Below are positions 8,924-17,691 of a stretch of 64,000 bases of DNA, piece by piece. The notes under the pieces are model-generated. The model saw only the letters and a program-made list of their open reading frames with translations. It was not told where the DNA came from and ran no database searches. The DNA is from Ruminococcus_C callidus (GTDB lineage: Bacteria > Bacillota > Clostridia > Oscillospirales > Ruminococcaceae). The translations under genes and the position numbers were made by a program. Where the stretch lies: positions 2,108,001 to 2,172,000 of the forward strand of contig NZ_CP186925.1 in assembly GCF_049562855.1 (NCBI RefSeq). Reading direction: 5' to 3'. How positions within the stretch are numbered: position 1 is the stretch's first letter; every line of letters starts with the position of its first letter.

Positions 8924-11200
8924 TTATTCCGTTTTTTGGACACACAAGCGGTCTATATATTTTGCCTGTTCCACCGGGAATCCGGCATAGACAAACACCT
9001 GACAGTCTTCCCGCAGCAATCTCGCACGTCCCACCGCCTGTTCCAGCTGGGAGGACAGCAGCCAGGTCTGCACCATCCGGAGCGTTTCGTCCTTGTAGGT
9101 GTTGAGAAAAAACGACTTGTTCTGATAGGTGATTCTCTGCGGGTACATATGCACTTTTGCCAGACTTGCCCCTGCACGCATCGCATACAAGCCATACACT
9201 ACCTCGTCCAGATTGGGCAGTCCCACAACAGACAGATCTTTTCCTTTCAGTGCATTGATGCCCTCCACATTGCCGAAGTGATAGTGTGTGATGAACTCTT
9301 TTTCAATGTCCTTAAAAGTGATAACTGTGGTATCTCTGCACAACTCTTTGAGCAGGCGTATTTTGTCATAATTATTCTGAAAAGCATATCGGCTGTAGCT
9401 GGAATCAGTGTACTGGAAAATATGCCCTTTGTATTCCGCCTTCGGGCATTCGTGAAAGTCAATTGCCCGGTTGGGGTAAACCCTTTGATACAATTCCCGG
9501 CAAACCGTTGCCGAAAGCATCACCAGTTTGCAGTCCGGCAGCGATTCTTCGATCAGAAAGGTCACCCGTTCTCTGTCCGCATGAATGTACTTTGCACGCA
9601 GCAGACCGTATAGATTCACTCCAAAATGGCATATCTTCCGCAGCTGTTTTTCCTCCAGCTCCACCGCAAACTCGTCCATCTGATGATAACCCCGTTTCAG
9701 GCAGATTCCGTTCAGGCGGCTTTTTACCGAGTCCGGAAGATATCGACTGCCAGTCATCTTTTTTAGGGTCTGCATCGAAACAGACTCCGTGCGGAAAATC
9801 GTCCGGAAAATGTCCTCATCCAAGATCACATCATGGGTCTGGAACACTTCCTTCGGCAAATGCAGCAGCTTGGCATGGGTGGTGATGATATGCCCCTGAA
9901 ATCTGGCAGTGCTTTTGCAGTCCTTCAAAAACCGAGAGATTTTCGCATAATCCGGGTTATCTTTCCCCATGTGCTGCAGCGTTTCCGCCAGAAACCGCAG
10001 AGCATATGCACCTGCTCCGATGTCGTAAAAATCCTGCATCTCCTCGGTCACTTCCTCTGAGATGCCATATGTGGTAATATCCGGCGTGGCACAGATCGCT
10101 TCGATTCCATGCAAATTCGCATCATAGAATATCTGCCGTTTCAGTTCATGAGTCGGCACAGCGATCACAACAGGACGCACGCTGTCTTTCATGTAGTTGA
10201 GATAGGTGCTGGTCTTGCCCAAAGCGGTCTGCCCCTTGATGAGGTAAAGCTTGTTTTCCGCAGATGCCATTGCCGTTTGAAAGGCGTTTTGCAGGTCCTG
10301 GTGAGCCGTTTCCAAATCCACATAGCGCTCCTTTTTCAAAATGCACACTTCTCGCCGGGTCGGTTTCGCCGTGGAAAGCATATTTTCGGAATGGCTGCAC
10401 CGGTCACAATAATCGCAGTTTTCGCAAGACGGCACAGGCAGATTGTCCTTGATGATTGCTGTCAGAATTTCCTTCCAGTTGATATTCTGGTAGTGCTGTT
10501 CGGCATTCTTTTCCGAATGCATGATCTCCAGAAACTTTTGCTTTCCCTTTTCTGCACCGCACATGCCTCTTGCCAGAAAATAGATGTCCTGGGTGTTTTC
10601 GATTCTGCCCTCGGTAAAATCCCAGTAGAGCGGACAGCAGTCATAGAGGTTTTCCCAGCTGAAATTGCGGTAGACCGCTCTTCGCTGCTTGTTCCGGACA
10701 CCTTGTGTGGCTTGGGTCTTGCCGTGGAGCTTCCATTTCGCCATGACCATTTTTGTCTCGTATCCATAGGTGCAGGCATCCAGAGGCGTGACGGAATAGG
10801 TGTTGTCTTTCAGTAGGTAGAGGATGGGGAGCGTATCTTCGACCTCTGTCTTTTCTTTTGCAAATTCTCTTCGCAGCACTTCTTTATAGTGCTTGGCATC
10901 GGTCAAGCCTCTTACATAGCTCAAAAACGCGAACAGGACATCGTAAATGCTGATCTGAAAGCGTGGTTCAAATTGGGTGGGATAGGCATAGGTTCGGTCT
11001 GCATACTGCGTTTGAAAAATCGCACAGAGCAGGTCGCCAAAAAATCGTGCGGTTCTTTTGTCGGCAAGCTCCTCCCGGAAAAAGAACAGCATATCGCCGT
11101 GTTGTTCCTGGTATAGGATCCCGTAGTGATAGGCGAGGTTCAACATATGGTCTCCGTGAGGATTGGTTTGAAAATGTTTGAGTGCAATGACGTATTTCAC
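8924..11200 (-). CDS. Large SF2-type helicase-like protein with cysteine cluster
   Basis: 758 aa, GTG start preceded by GGGAGAAG. A cysteine cluster CENCDYCDRC lies near residue 258, then Walker A GQTALGKTST (about 325), a motif Ia-like PTHELKRQ, motif II VILDEDIF, motif III-like LSATV and motif VI QLEQAVGRAR near the C-terminus. This order is that of SF2 helicases; the cysteines may bind zinc or an Fe-S cluster. It shares the QxxGRAR motif with the helicase at 17692-19398 but is otherwise different. It lies in the accessory block, upstream of the small HTH gene, and starts next to a palindrome-rich gap, so a role in element replication is plausible but inferred. Confidence 0.65.
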   Translation of the reverse strand: MKYVIALKHFQTNPHGDHMLNLAYHYGILYQEQHGDMLFFFREELADKRTARFFGDLLCAIFQTQYADRTYAYPTQFEPRFQISIYDVLFAFLSYVRGLTDAKHYKEVLRREFAKEKTEVEDTLPILYLLKDNTYSVTPLDACTYGYETKMVMAKWKLHGKTQATQGVRNKQRRAVYRNFSWENLYDCCPLYWDFTEGRIENTQDIYFLARGMCGAEKGKQKFLEIMHSEKNAEQHYQNINWKEILTAIIKDNLPVPSCENCDYCDRCSHSENMLSTAKPTRREVCILKKERYVDLETAHQDLQNAFQTAMASAENKLYLIKGQTALGKTSTYLNYMKDSVRPVVIAVPTHELKRQIFYDANLHGIEAICATPDITTYGISEEVTEEMQDFYDIGAGAYALRFLAETLQHMGKDNPDYAKISRFLKDCKSTARFQGHIITTHAKLLHLPKEVFQTHDVILDEDIFRTIFRTESVSMQTLKKMTGSRYLPDSVKSRLNGICLKRGYHQMDEFAVELEEKQLRKICHFGVNLYGLLRAKYIHADRERVTFLIEESLPDCKLVMLSATVCRELYQRVYPNRAIDFHECPKAEYKGHIFQYTDSSYSRYAFQNNYDKIRLLKELCRDTTVITFKDIEKEFITHYHFGNVEGINALKGKDLSVVGLPNLDEVVYGLYAMRAGASLAKVHMYPQRITYQNKSFFLNTYKDETLRMVQTWLLSSQLEQAVGRARLLREDCQVFVYAGFPVEQAKYIDRLCVQKTE

Positions 11201-11682
11201 GTTATCTTCTCCCTTCGTGCATTATCTTTTACCAGATAGTTCTGTTCGTTTTATTTTGAAAACCGGCGGTGCTGAAAATTCCGTCCATGCGTGCCGTCGT
11301 CGCTGTGCTCCGTCACGCACAGACCAAAACGCCAGAAAGAACGGGATTTTTGTACACTGCCCTTATATAAATAAGGGAGTTGTACATTTTTCCCGTCTGG
11401 TTGTTCTTCTGTGGTGTTTGTCGACCGGGGAGACAAAAACACCATGGAAGAAACGGTCAGCAGTGCCGGATGATTTTCAACTTTCAAGCAAACATATCAA
11501 TAATAGCAGTATACATAATTTCTATAGGGTATGCTGTCAATGGTTTTTGCGGATATTTCAAGGAAAATCCGCCACACGATCGGTTTTATTTCACACACAA
11601 ACATACCACATATTTTTGCATCAACACACCACCGAAACCGAATGATCACTACCTGAAAAGACGATGTATGAAAAAAAGAAAC
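11201..11682. other. Non-coding, palindrome-rich gap
   Basis: I see no gene with a good start site here. Two strong palindromes stand out. At 11353-11387, GTACA...CCCTTAT-ataa-ATAAGGG...TGTAC forms a hairpin with a symmetric internal loop. At 11413-11444, TGGTGTTTGTC pairs with GACAAAAACACCA. They lie at the head of the helicase gene, so they may be a control region or an origin of the element. Confidence 0.4.
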
Positions 11683-11838
11683 AAGCTGAATCTGAGAGAG
11701 GAGACTTCCATTAAGTGAGGGCTCGGATTCAGCAGAAGTGCAAAGGAACGCTGCAATTGCCTTTGTCCTTCCACTCCTCGTGTCAGCCCTCATATCCTCT
11801 GCGACACCCTGTACAACAGCGTACAGGGGATTTTTTTG
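11683..11838 (+). ncRNA. Candidate structured RNA ending in a terminator
   Basis: Two 8-bp helices cross: GCTGAATC (11685-11692) pairs with GATTCAGC (11726-11733), and TGAGGGCT (11716-11723) pairs with AGCCCTCA (11785-11792), which is an H-type pseudoknot layout. A CAAAGG/CCTTTG hairpin (11741-11765) sits inside. The segment ends in CCCTGTAC/GTACAGGG plus seven T (11807-11837). No open frame fits. No promoter is clear, and I do not recognise the family. Confidence 0.4.
11807..11837 (+). terminator. Intrinsic terminator
   Basis: CCCTGTAC, loop aacagc, GTACAGGG, then GA and seven T. Confidence 0.75.
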
Positions 11839-11979
11839 CCCTGAACATACCACAGTTCGTAAACTGAAACATTGCAAAATCACTGTAATACACTGAAAAA
11901 GTCAACGGATACAATTATATATCATTATCGTGAATCTGTGCCAGGTACTGATGATACGATCATGTCGACCGCATAGAAA

Positions 11980-11998
11980 AACCGCCTTCGGGCGGAGC
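11980..11998 (-). terminator. UUCG/CGAA hairpin before DUF960 gene
   Basis: CCGCC-TTCG-GGCGG. On the minus strand it is followed by TTTTT, so it could stop leftward transcription. On the plus strand it lies in the leader of the gene at 12036. Confidence 0.4.
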
Positions 11999-12035
11999 AT
12001 AGGGACATAACAAACCAGCGAAAGGAGGGAAAAAG

Positions 12036-12320
12036 ATGTTCCAGAACAAGCGTTTTTTGACCAGAGGCGTACAGGCAGAAATACCAATAGAGCTGCAATT
12101 GTTTCTATGGCACTGCATTGACCAGTTACCAGAAGAACGGGACTATTTCCAGGTATTCAAGCTTGATGTATCCAATGGAAAACAGCACATCCACCACTTT
12201 TCCGAACAGCCGGAGTGCAGCAAGGAATATATGATTGACCTTGCCAATCCAGTCAATCAAAAGGTCTATGTCATTGACGACATCGACCACTCGACCATGC
12301 TCTTAGCAGAAGAATATTAA
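12036..12320 (+). CDS. DUF960 family protein
   Basis: 94 aa. It matches the DUF960 family: FLTRGVQAEIPIELQLFLW near the N-terminus, DYFQVFKLD, then a QHIHHFSEQPE region. Function is not known; the family occurs on plasmids, phages and integrative elements of Firmicutes. The start follows AAAGGAGGG. It precedes the amidoligase gene with a terminator-like hairpin between them (12333-12366), so the two may be partly uncoupled. Cytoplasmic, no special motifs. Confidence 0.75.
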   Translation: MFQNKRFLTRGVQAEIPIELQLFLWHCIDQLPEERDYFQVFKLDVSNGKQHIHHFSEQPECSKEYMIDLANPVNQKVYVIDDIDHSTMLLAEEY

Positions 12321-12332
12321 ACCCAAACACAA

Positions 12333-12366
12333 AGCCCTACCGAAGAAAATCGGTAGGGCTATTTTC
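12333..12366 (+). terminator. Terminator between DUF960 and amidoligase
   Basis: AGCCCTACCGA, loop, TCGGTAGGGCT, then ATTTTCATTTT. The T-run is broken, so read-through is likely. Confidence 0.6.
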
Positions 12367-12386
12367 ATTTTACGGAGGAATTTCAA

Positions 12387-13508
12387 ATGAGCGAAGAAGT
12401 AAAAACCGAACAGGAAGAAACCTTGTATTGTGAGTGCTGTGGCTGTGTCATTGATGACGATGACTACACGGAATGGAATGGGCAAATTATTTGCTCTGAC
12501 TGTCTGGAAAACCACACCACCACCTGCGAATGCTGCGGCGAACGCATCTGGGACGAGGATGTCTATGGTGACAACGACATCACTCTGTGCAGCCATTGCT
12601 ACCATCATAGCTACACCAGATGCAGCTGCTGTGATGCTCTTTTGCACGAGGACGATGCCTATTATCTGGACGGCGAGACATACTGCCGTGACTGCTACGA
12701 GGACGAATGTGAAGAAAGCAACCTGATTCACGAATACGGCTACAAGCCAAACCCCATTTTCTACGGTGAGGGCAATCGTTACTTTGGCATTGAACTGGAA
12801 ATTGACGGAGCAGGAAGAGATGACGACTTTGCGGAAGAACTGCTGGACATTGCAAACGCCCACGCCGACCTGCTTTACATCAAGACAGACGGCTCGCTGG
12901 ACGATGGCATGGAATTGGTTTCGCACCCCTGCACCATGGACTATCACATCAATGAATTCCCGTGGGAAGACGTTATGCACCGTGCCGTTCGTCAAGGCTA
13001 CCGCTCACACCAGACAAGCACCTGCGGCTTGCATCTCCATGTGAATCGTAACACCTTTTCGGACAACCAGGAAGAACAGGACGAGGTGATTTCAAGAATC
13101 CTGTATTTCGTGGAACATCACTGGAACGAGCTTTTGAAGTTTTCCCGCCGTTCGGAATATGCCATGAACCGTTGGGCAGCAAGATATGGTTACGAGCATA
13201 CACCGAAGGCAATCATGGACAAGGCAAAAAAGGGGGGAAACGGTCGATATGCAGCTGTGAACCTTTGCAACTACCACACAGTGGAGTTCAGACTTTTCAG
13301 AGGCACTTTGAAGTACAACACGTTCATTGCCACCATTCAGCTGGTCAACCGTATCTGTGATGCCGCTAAGTACAACACCGATGACAGCATTTCGAAATTG
13401 TCGTGGTCTGACTTTGTGGCTGATGTAACAGAACCAGAATTGATACAGTACTTGAAAGAGCGTCAGTTGTACATCAACGACAGAGTGGAAGAAACGGAGG
13501 AATATTGA
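12387..13508 (+). CDS. Amidoligase family protein with N-terminal zinc fingers
   Basis: 373 aa. Residues 1-110 hold several CxxC pairs (CECCGCVI, CSDC, CECCGERIW, CSHC, CSCCDALL, CRDC) that look like three LIM-like zinc fingers. The rest is an Amidoligase_2 (glutamine-synthetase-like COOH-NH2 ligase) domain: YFGIELEIDG, KTDGSLDDGMELVSHP, STCGLHLHVNR, VEFRLFRGTLK. These enzymes are predicted to use ATP to form an amide or peptide bond on an unknown substrate. The next gene, 1 bp downstream, is a class II glutamine amidotransferase that could supply ammonia or reverse the linkage. The ATG follows GGAGGAATTT. The substrate is unknown. Confidence 0.85.
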   Translation: MSEEVKTEQEETLYCECCGCVIDDDDYTEWNGQIICSDCLENHTTTCECCGERIWDEDVYGDNDITLCSHCYHHSYTRCSCCDALLHEDDAYYLDGETYCRDCYEDECEESNLIHEYGYKPNPIFYGEGNRYFGIELEIDGAGRDDDFAEELLDIANAHADLLYIKTDGSLDDGMELVSHPCTMDYHINEFPWEDVMHRAVRQGYRSHQTSTCGLHLHVNRNTFSDNQEEQDEVISRILYFVEHHWNELLKFSRRSEYAMNRWAARYGYEHTPKAIMDKAKKGGNGRYAAVNLCNYHTVEFRLFRGTLKYNTFIATIQLVNRICDAAKYNTDDSISKLSWSDFVADVTEPELIQYLKERQLYINDRVEETEEY

Positions 13509-13509
13509 T

Positions 13510-14469
13510 ATGTGTGCATTATTTGGATGGCTGGACTATAAGGGCATTGTGTCGGACAGGCTGTTGAAAAAACTAACACAGGCTCTGGCAAATGCGGCGG
13601 AAGAACGAGGAACGGATGCGTCTGGTATTGCCTATGTGAAAAGCGGTAAGGTCACTATCTACAAAAGACCAAAGCCTGCCCACAAGATTCATTTTAATGC
13701 ACCTAACGGCACAAAAGCGGTTATGGGACATACTCGCATGACCACACAGGGTAACGAGAAGTTCAACTACAACAATCACCCGTTCTATGGTCATGCCGAT
13801 GTGGACTTTGCTTTTGCCCATAACGGTGTGCTGTACAACGACAAGGAACTCAGAACAGAAAAGCATCTGCCGCAAACGCAGATCGAAACTGACAGTTATG
13901 TTGCAGTGCAGTTATTGGAAAAGCAAGGAAAACTAAACTTTGACTCGCTCAAGAGCATGGCGGAATCTGTGCAGGGCAGTTTCTGCTTTACCGCTCTGGA
14001 CGAAAACAACACGCTCTACATCGTCAAGGGCAGCAATCCCATGTGCCTGCTCCACTTTGCAGAGCTTGGGCTTTACATTTATGCCTCAACGGAAAGCATT
14101 CTGAAAAAGGCATTGCAGAAAGCCGGTTTCCACAAGTATCCGTTTGAAGTGTTGAATGTAGAAGAAGGTACGATCTTGAAGATTGACCGCTATGGTTTTC
14201 TGACCTGCTCTACCTTTGAGGTACAGGAAAATTTCCGGTTCGGCAAGTGGACTGACTGGTATGACGAGTTGGAGGAGGAGTATTACACCCAGCAGGAAGA
14301 ATTGCTGTTGGAGATGTGCAATTGCTACGGTGTGACAGAAGAGGATGTTCTCTTGCTGTTGGACTACGGCTACTCTGCCGATGAGATCGAGGAAATGCTG
14401 TGTGACAGCAACTTGCTTTTGGAGACGCTTTGTGCAGTTCGGTGCGAAGAGGAGTTCTGCTGCGAATAA
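13510..14469 (+). CDS. Class II glutamine amidotransferase
   Basis: 319 aa. The mature N-terminus would expose Cys2 (MCALFGW), the Ntn nucleophile. Other conserved parts are RGTDASGIAY, GHTRMTTQG, FAHNGVLYND and DSYVAVQLL. No synthetase domain is attached; the C-terminal 80 residues are acidic and Tyr/Leu/Cys rich. It starts 1 bp after the amidoligase stop with GGAGG before the ATG, so the two are translationally linked. The pair is a known but uncharacterised association (amidoligase plus GAT-II, described by comparative genomics for peptide or metabolite modification). Activity is inferred. Confidence 0.85.
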   Translation: MCALFGWLDYKGIVSDRLLKKLTQALANAAEERGTDASGIAYVKSGKVTIYKRPKPAHKIHFNAPNGTKAVMGHTRMTTQGNEKFNYNNHPFYGHADVDFAFAHNGVLYNDKELRTEKHLPQTQIETDSYVAVQLLEKQGKLNFDSLKSMAESVQGSFCFTALDENNTLYIVKGSNPMCLLHFAELGLYIYASTESILKKALQKAGFHKYPFEVLNVEEGTILKIDRYGFLTCSTFEVQENFRFGKWTDWYDELEEEYYTQQEELLLEMCNCYGVTEEDVLLLLDYGYSADEIEEMLCDSNLLLETLCAVRCEEEFCCE

Positions 14470-14474
14470 ACACA

Positions 14475-14516
14475 AAAAGAAACTGCCTTCCTCTTGGAAA
14501 AGTAGTTTCTTTTTTC
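14475..14516 (+). terminator. Terminator after the amidotransferase
   Basis: AAAGAAACT pairs with AGTTTCTTT across a 17-base loop, followed by TTTTTT. Confidence 0.7.
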
Positions 14517-14542
14517 GATTGCGACAATGTTGACTTGCTTTT

Positions 14543-14621
14543 TGTTCCACGTTCCAGGTAGTTTGCAAGGTCAACAACATTTTTTGTTCTCGAAGTTTTC
14601 GATCGCCTGGAACATGGAACA
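14543..14621. repeat. Inverted pair of TGGAAC-type motifs (copies 2 and 3)
   Basis: GTTCCACGTTCCAGG (14544-14558) and CCTGGAACATGGAAC (14606-14620) are inverted with one mismatch. The inner sequence includes a second inverted pair, ATGTTGAC (14527) and GTCAACAACAT (14570). A third copy of the motif lies at 8541. Possible binding sites or ends of an element. Confidence 0.45.
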
Positions 14622-14729
14622 CCACATCCAACTCACACCACAAAATTATTTTTATTTCTCTTTCTATATAGAGAGTCAAATGAAAAAATATTTGCACAAA
14701 AATATTTTCGGCGAAATTGCAATGCTTTT

Positions 14730-15986
14730 TTACAAGAAATAGGCGATACAGATCCACTCTATTGTTTCTGTAAATTCACGCAATTCATTTGATAAATGAT
14801 TTGGAAGTTTATCTCCAATGTAATCCCACAACAACTCCCGCAATGTAAAAAGTCTTATTTTAGCTTTGCTCAGTTCTTCACAATTTAATCGGTACCTGCA
14901 TCCCTTTTCTTGTTCACACTCTGATATCTCACACCATATATGGTTCAAGTCTGTCCTCTCTTTACAGGTATTAGCACTATGGTATACGATACTTCTAACC
15001 ATTCCTTCCTCATAAAATTTTAGATGCATCAAATCAGTCTGATCTGATGTGTGGTAGCAGATCAAACGTCTGATATATTCCTCTTTCCAATCTCTTTTTT
15101 TCTCTTTTTTGCTTGCTTTTTCAAAAGTCTGCGCTTTTGTTCTAAACAAGTACTTCAGATTTTCTTCGATATCTTTTAGTGTTCTGGCATTATGAATGGT
15201 CCTTATTCCTGTTTCTATGTTGTATAAAACTGTATTCATGCGCTGCATAAGAGATTCATTCTTTTTATCCACATCATTCCGATACAGATTGTATTGAACG
15301 TCAGGCCTATAAACCACATGACACAATTCTATACTGGTTTTTTTCTCACATTCTATGATTTTTTTCGCTTCTAAAGGCAAAAACGTTTTAAAAAGTTCCA
15401 CATTTTCCTGAATCAAGAGGCGTCGATAACGAACATACAGAAATCTGACCCATTTTTTAAAATCGTCTATGTGTATTGAATTATGAAGTTGTGGACATCC
15501 AAAAGGCACACAATTTGTTTCCATAAAAAAAGTTAAAACAGAAGAAAATAGATCTTCCAGACACTTCTTTTGACAGGTAACTATACTTTCTTTTCTTTTT
15601 AGCTTAATTCTTAGAAAAGAAAAATCGATTCCAGTGAGAGAAAAGAACATTGTAACACATCTGTTTGAAAATGCACTCTCTGAGTCGACGCCTTCACCAT
15701 TTTTTAGTTTATATGGTTTCCTTTTTTCCGGATACAGATAGTAACGGCATTTGTCCAGATAAAAGTTTTTCGTTTTTTGAGTTAAATGCGGTGCATTCGT
15801 GTGATTTTCTATAGCTTTTCGGCTTTTTTTCTTATAATTACGAAATGCCGGGTTATCTTCTAAAAACAGCTCTCCGGTATCTGGATCTGTCTTTCCAACA
15901 GTAGTAACAAATTGACTAAAAACATATTCTGATTCTTTTAAGAAAAAATAGAAATTAATTGCGGTTTCAAAATCATTGTCGAACAT
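14730..15986 (-). CDS. Orphan hypothetical protein, Cys cluster near C-terminus
   Basis: 418 aa, not recognised. It is AT-rich compared with neighbouring genes and very rich in Lys, Phe and Tyr. Near residues 345-370 four cysteines lie close together (WCEISECEQEKGCRYRLNC), possibly a metal or Fe-S site. No signal peptide, membrane segment or clear nucleotide-binding motif is seen. It is transcribed opposite to the replication genes and ends just after the TGGAAC inverted repeats. The position inside a mobile element suggests cargo, possibly defence or regulation, but nothing in the sequence proves this. Confidence 0.5.
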   Translation of the reverse strand: MFDNDFETAINFYFFLKESEYVFSQFVTTVGKTDPDTGELFLEDNPAFRNYKKKSRKAIENHTNAPHLTQKTKNFYLDKCRYYLYPEKRKPYKLKNGEGVDSESAFSNRCVTMFFSLTGIDFSFLRIKLKRKESIVTCQKKCLEDLFSSVLTFFMETNCVPFGCPQLHNSIHIDDFKKWVRFLYVRYRRLLIQENVELFKTFLPLEAKKIIECEKKTSIELCHVVYRPDVQYNLYRNDVDKKNESLMQRMNTVLYNIETGIRTIHNARTLKDIEENLKYLFRTKAQTFEKASKKEKKRDWKEEYIRRLICYHTSDQTDLMHLKFYEEGMVRSIVYHSANTCKERTDLNHIWCEISECEQEKGCRYRLNCEELSKAKIRLFTLRELLWDYIGDKLPNHLSNELREFTETIEWICIAYFL

Positions 15987-16338
15987 TTGAGATCCTCTTT
16001 TCGAATTCTTAGTATCACTTTATAGAATATCAGTGACAAAATCCATCTTTATTATATCATACTTCCCCATAAAAAGAAAGTATAATTTCATGCCATAACC
16101 ACAAATCAAAATAAGATTTCTACATGCAAAAAAGTGCTGTTCATCATAATTTTTCTGTATATTTTATTTTTGGAGAAAAACTTTTTTCTAAACTTGTTAC
16201 GTTGAACAGTAAAAAATCAATTTTTATATATTAGCTCATTGTTAACTTGTTAAAAGTATGGTATAATAAAAGCAGGCAAAAAGCCGTATTCACAACGCCA
16301 CCACTGGCAAGTGAAAATAATTCTAGGAGGAATGCAAA
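15987..16338. other. AT-rich divergent control region
   Basis: No gene. It holds the heads of the leftward 418-aa gene and the rightward helicase operon, with the promoter at 16239-16267 and a leader of about 70 bp. Confidence 0.5.
16239..16267 (+). promoter_or_regulatory. Promoter of the replication-integration operon
   Basis: TTGTTA, 17 bases, TATAAT, about 70 bp before the TTG start at 16339. Confidence 0.55.
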
Positions 16339-17664
16339 TTGAATGAATTGCAGAACAACAACATCACTATCCTAAAAGGCAAACAGTTGAAAATCTATGA
16401 GGCGCAGATATCGGATTATATATGCAGTACGCATCACTTTATGATCTATGAAGGCGATCTTTATGTGCGCAATGGATGCCAGGATGTAAAGGTTGACAAA
16501 AACGAATTTTACAACTGGATATATCAACTAGCGGCTCAGGATGGGGTAACATTGACGTTTTCCAACTGCGCTGATGTTATGAAGGAGGTGATGCTTCGAA
16601 GTCTAAAATTTAACGGAATCCCAAACGGAGAGGAGTATACTGTTTTCAGAAACTGCTGCGTTTCCAATCTGACTGGTCAAATCGTTAGCCTGCCAGATGA
16701 TTATTTCTCCACAATTTGCGTAGAGGCAAACTATGTGACAGATCCAGTGTTGAATCACCCAGCTGCAGATCAGTTCCTGTATACCATTAGCGGTGGTGAC
16801 CCAGTGTTGATTGATCTGCACTGGAAATATTGGGGATACTGTCTCTCTTCAGATGCTCATGCAAAAGCCCTTTTCTTTCTATATGGACCTTCTGGCAACA
16901 ATGGAAAATCTACAGAGCTGAATCTGCAAAAAAACCTTCTGTCAAAAGGAAGTGTAGACTTTATGCCCATTAGAACGCTCTTATCAGAGTTTGGCAAAGC
17001 ACGTCTGCGTAATATCAGAATGGAAATCTCAGCAGATGAAGGCGAATTAGACCTGGGCGCAAGAGATATTGGTTATCTGAAAACCTTTTCAGGACATGAT
17101 GATTTGACAGCAAATGTCAAGTTCAAAGAATTTGTATCCTTTCCCTGTACCAGCAAAATCGTAATTTCCAGCAACAACAATATCGGTATGGCGTATTCCA
17201 ATATCGATCCGGCTTTTGCAAGAAGAATTGTTACAATTCCTTATCCGGTTTCCATTCTAAAGGAACAGCAAGATCCATATATTCTGGAAAAGCTGCTGGC
17301 AGAGAAAGATGCCATCGCTACAGAGGCATTTCGCAGTTATCTGGCACTCAGAGAAAACAACTATAAATTCCCAAACTGTACTGCATATACAATGCAGTCG
17401 TCACTGTTTGTACCACTGAACAGCGCCTACAATGCAATCCAAGTTTTCAGCTGTACAAACTGTGACTTTTCCGATCCGGATGCTTTTACAAGTACCTTTG
17501 ACTTGTATATGGCATTCTGCGCTGTATATGGCAGCGTATTTCAAGATATCACAAGCTTTTCCCAGGAATTTTACCGTGTCAACGTAGAAAAACTGGAAAA
17601 GACCAGAAAACGAATTGGCGGACAGAACAACCGTGGTTTTTACGGCGTTAAGCTTCATGCGTAA
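16339..17664 (+). CDS. SF3 / D5-like replicative helicase
   Basis: 441 aa. TTG start, 8 bases after TAGGAGG; no in-frame ATG is nearby. The core has Walker A GPSGNNGKST (about residue 187), a Walker B-like acidic stretch IRMEISADEGELD (about 230), the SF3 motif C KIVISSN (about 275) and an arginine-finger region AFARRIVTIPYP (about 297). This is the pattern of phage/plasmid D5-type SF3 helicases that unwind the origin of small replicons. No primase domain is visible in the N-terminal 150 residues. It heads a rightward operon with an SF2 helicase, a small HTH and an integrase. Confidence 0.75.
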   Translation: MNELQNNNITILKGKQLKIYEAQISDYICSTHHFMIYEGDLYVRNGCQDVKVDKNEFYNWIYQLAAQDGVTLTFSNCADVMKEVMLRSLKFNGIPNGEEYTVFRNCCVSNLTGQIVSLPDDYFSTICVEANYVTDPVLNHPAADQFLYTISGGDPVLIDLHWKYWGYCLSSDAHAKALFFLYGPSGNNGKSTELNLQKNLLSKGSVDFMPIRTLLSEFGKARLRNIRMEISADEGELDLGARDIGYLKTFSGHDDLTANVKFKEFVSFPCTSKIVISSNNNIGMAYSNIDPAFARRIVTIPYPVSILKEQQDPYILEKLLAEKDAIATEAFRSYLALRENNYKFPNCTAYTMQSSLFVPLNSAYNAIQVFSCTNCDFSDPDAFTSTFDLYMAFCAVYGSVFQDITSFSQEFYRVNVEKLEKTRKRIGGQNNRGFYGVKLHA

Positions 17665-17691
17665 CGCCGCAGCAATAAAGGAGGAAAAATT

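Noticed and set aside
12303..12995. Minus-strand frame opposite the amidoligase
   Set aside because: The cysteine-rich and catalytic motifs are on the plus strand; the minus frame looks like random hydrophobic sequence.
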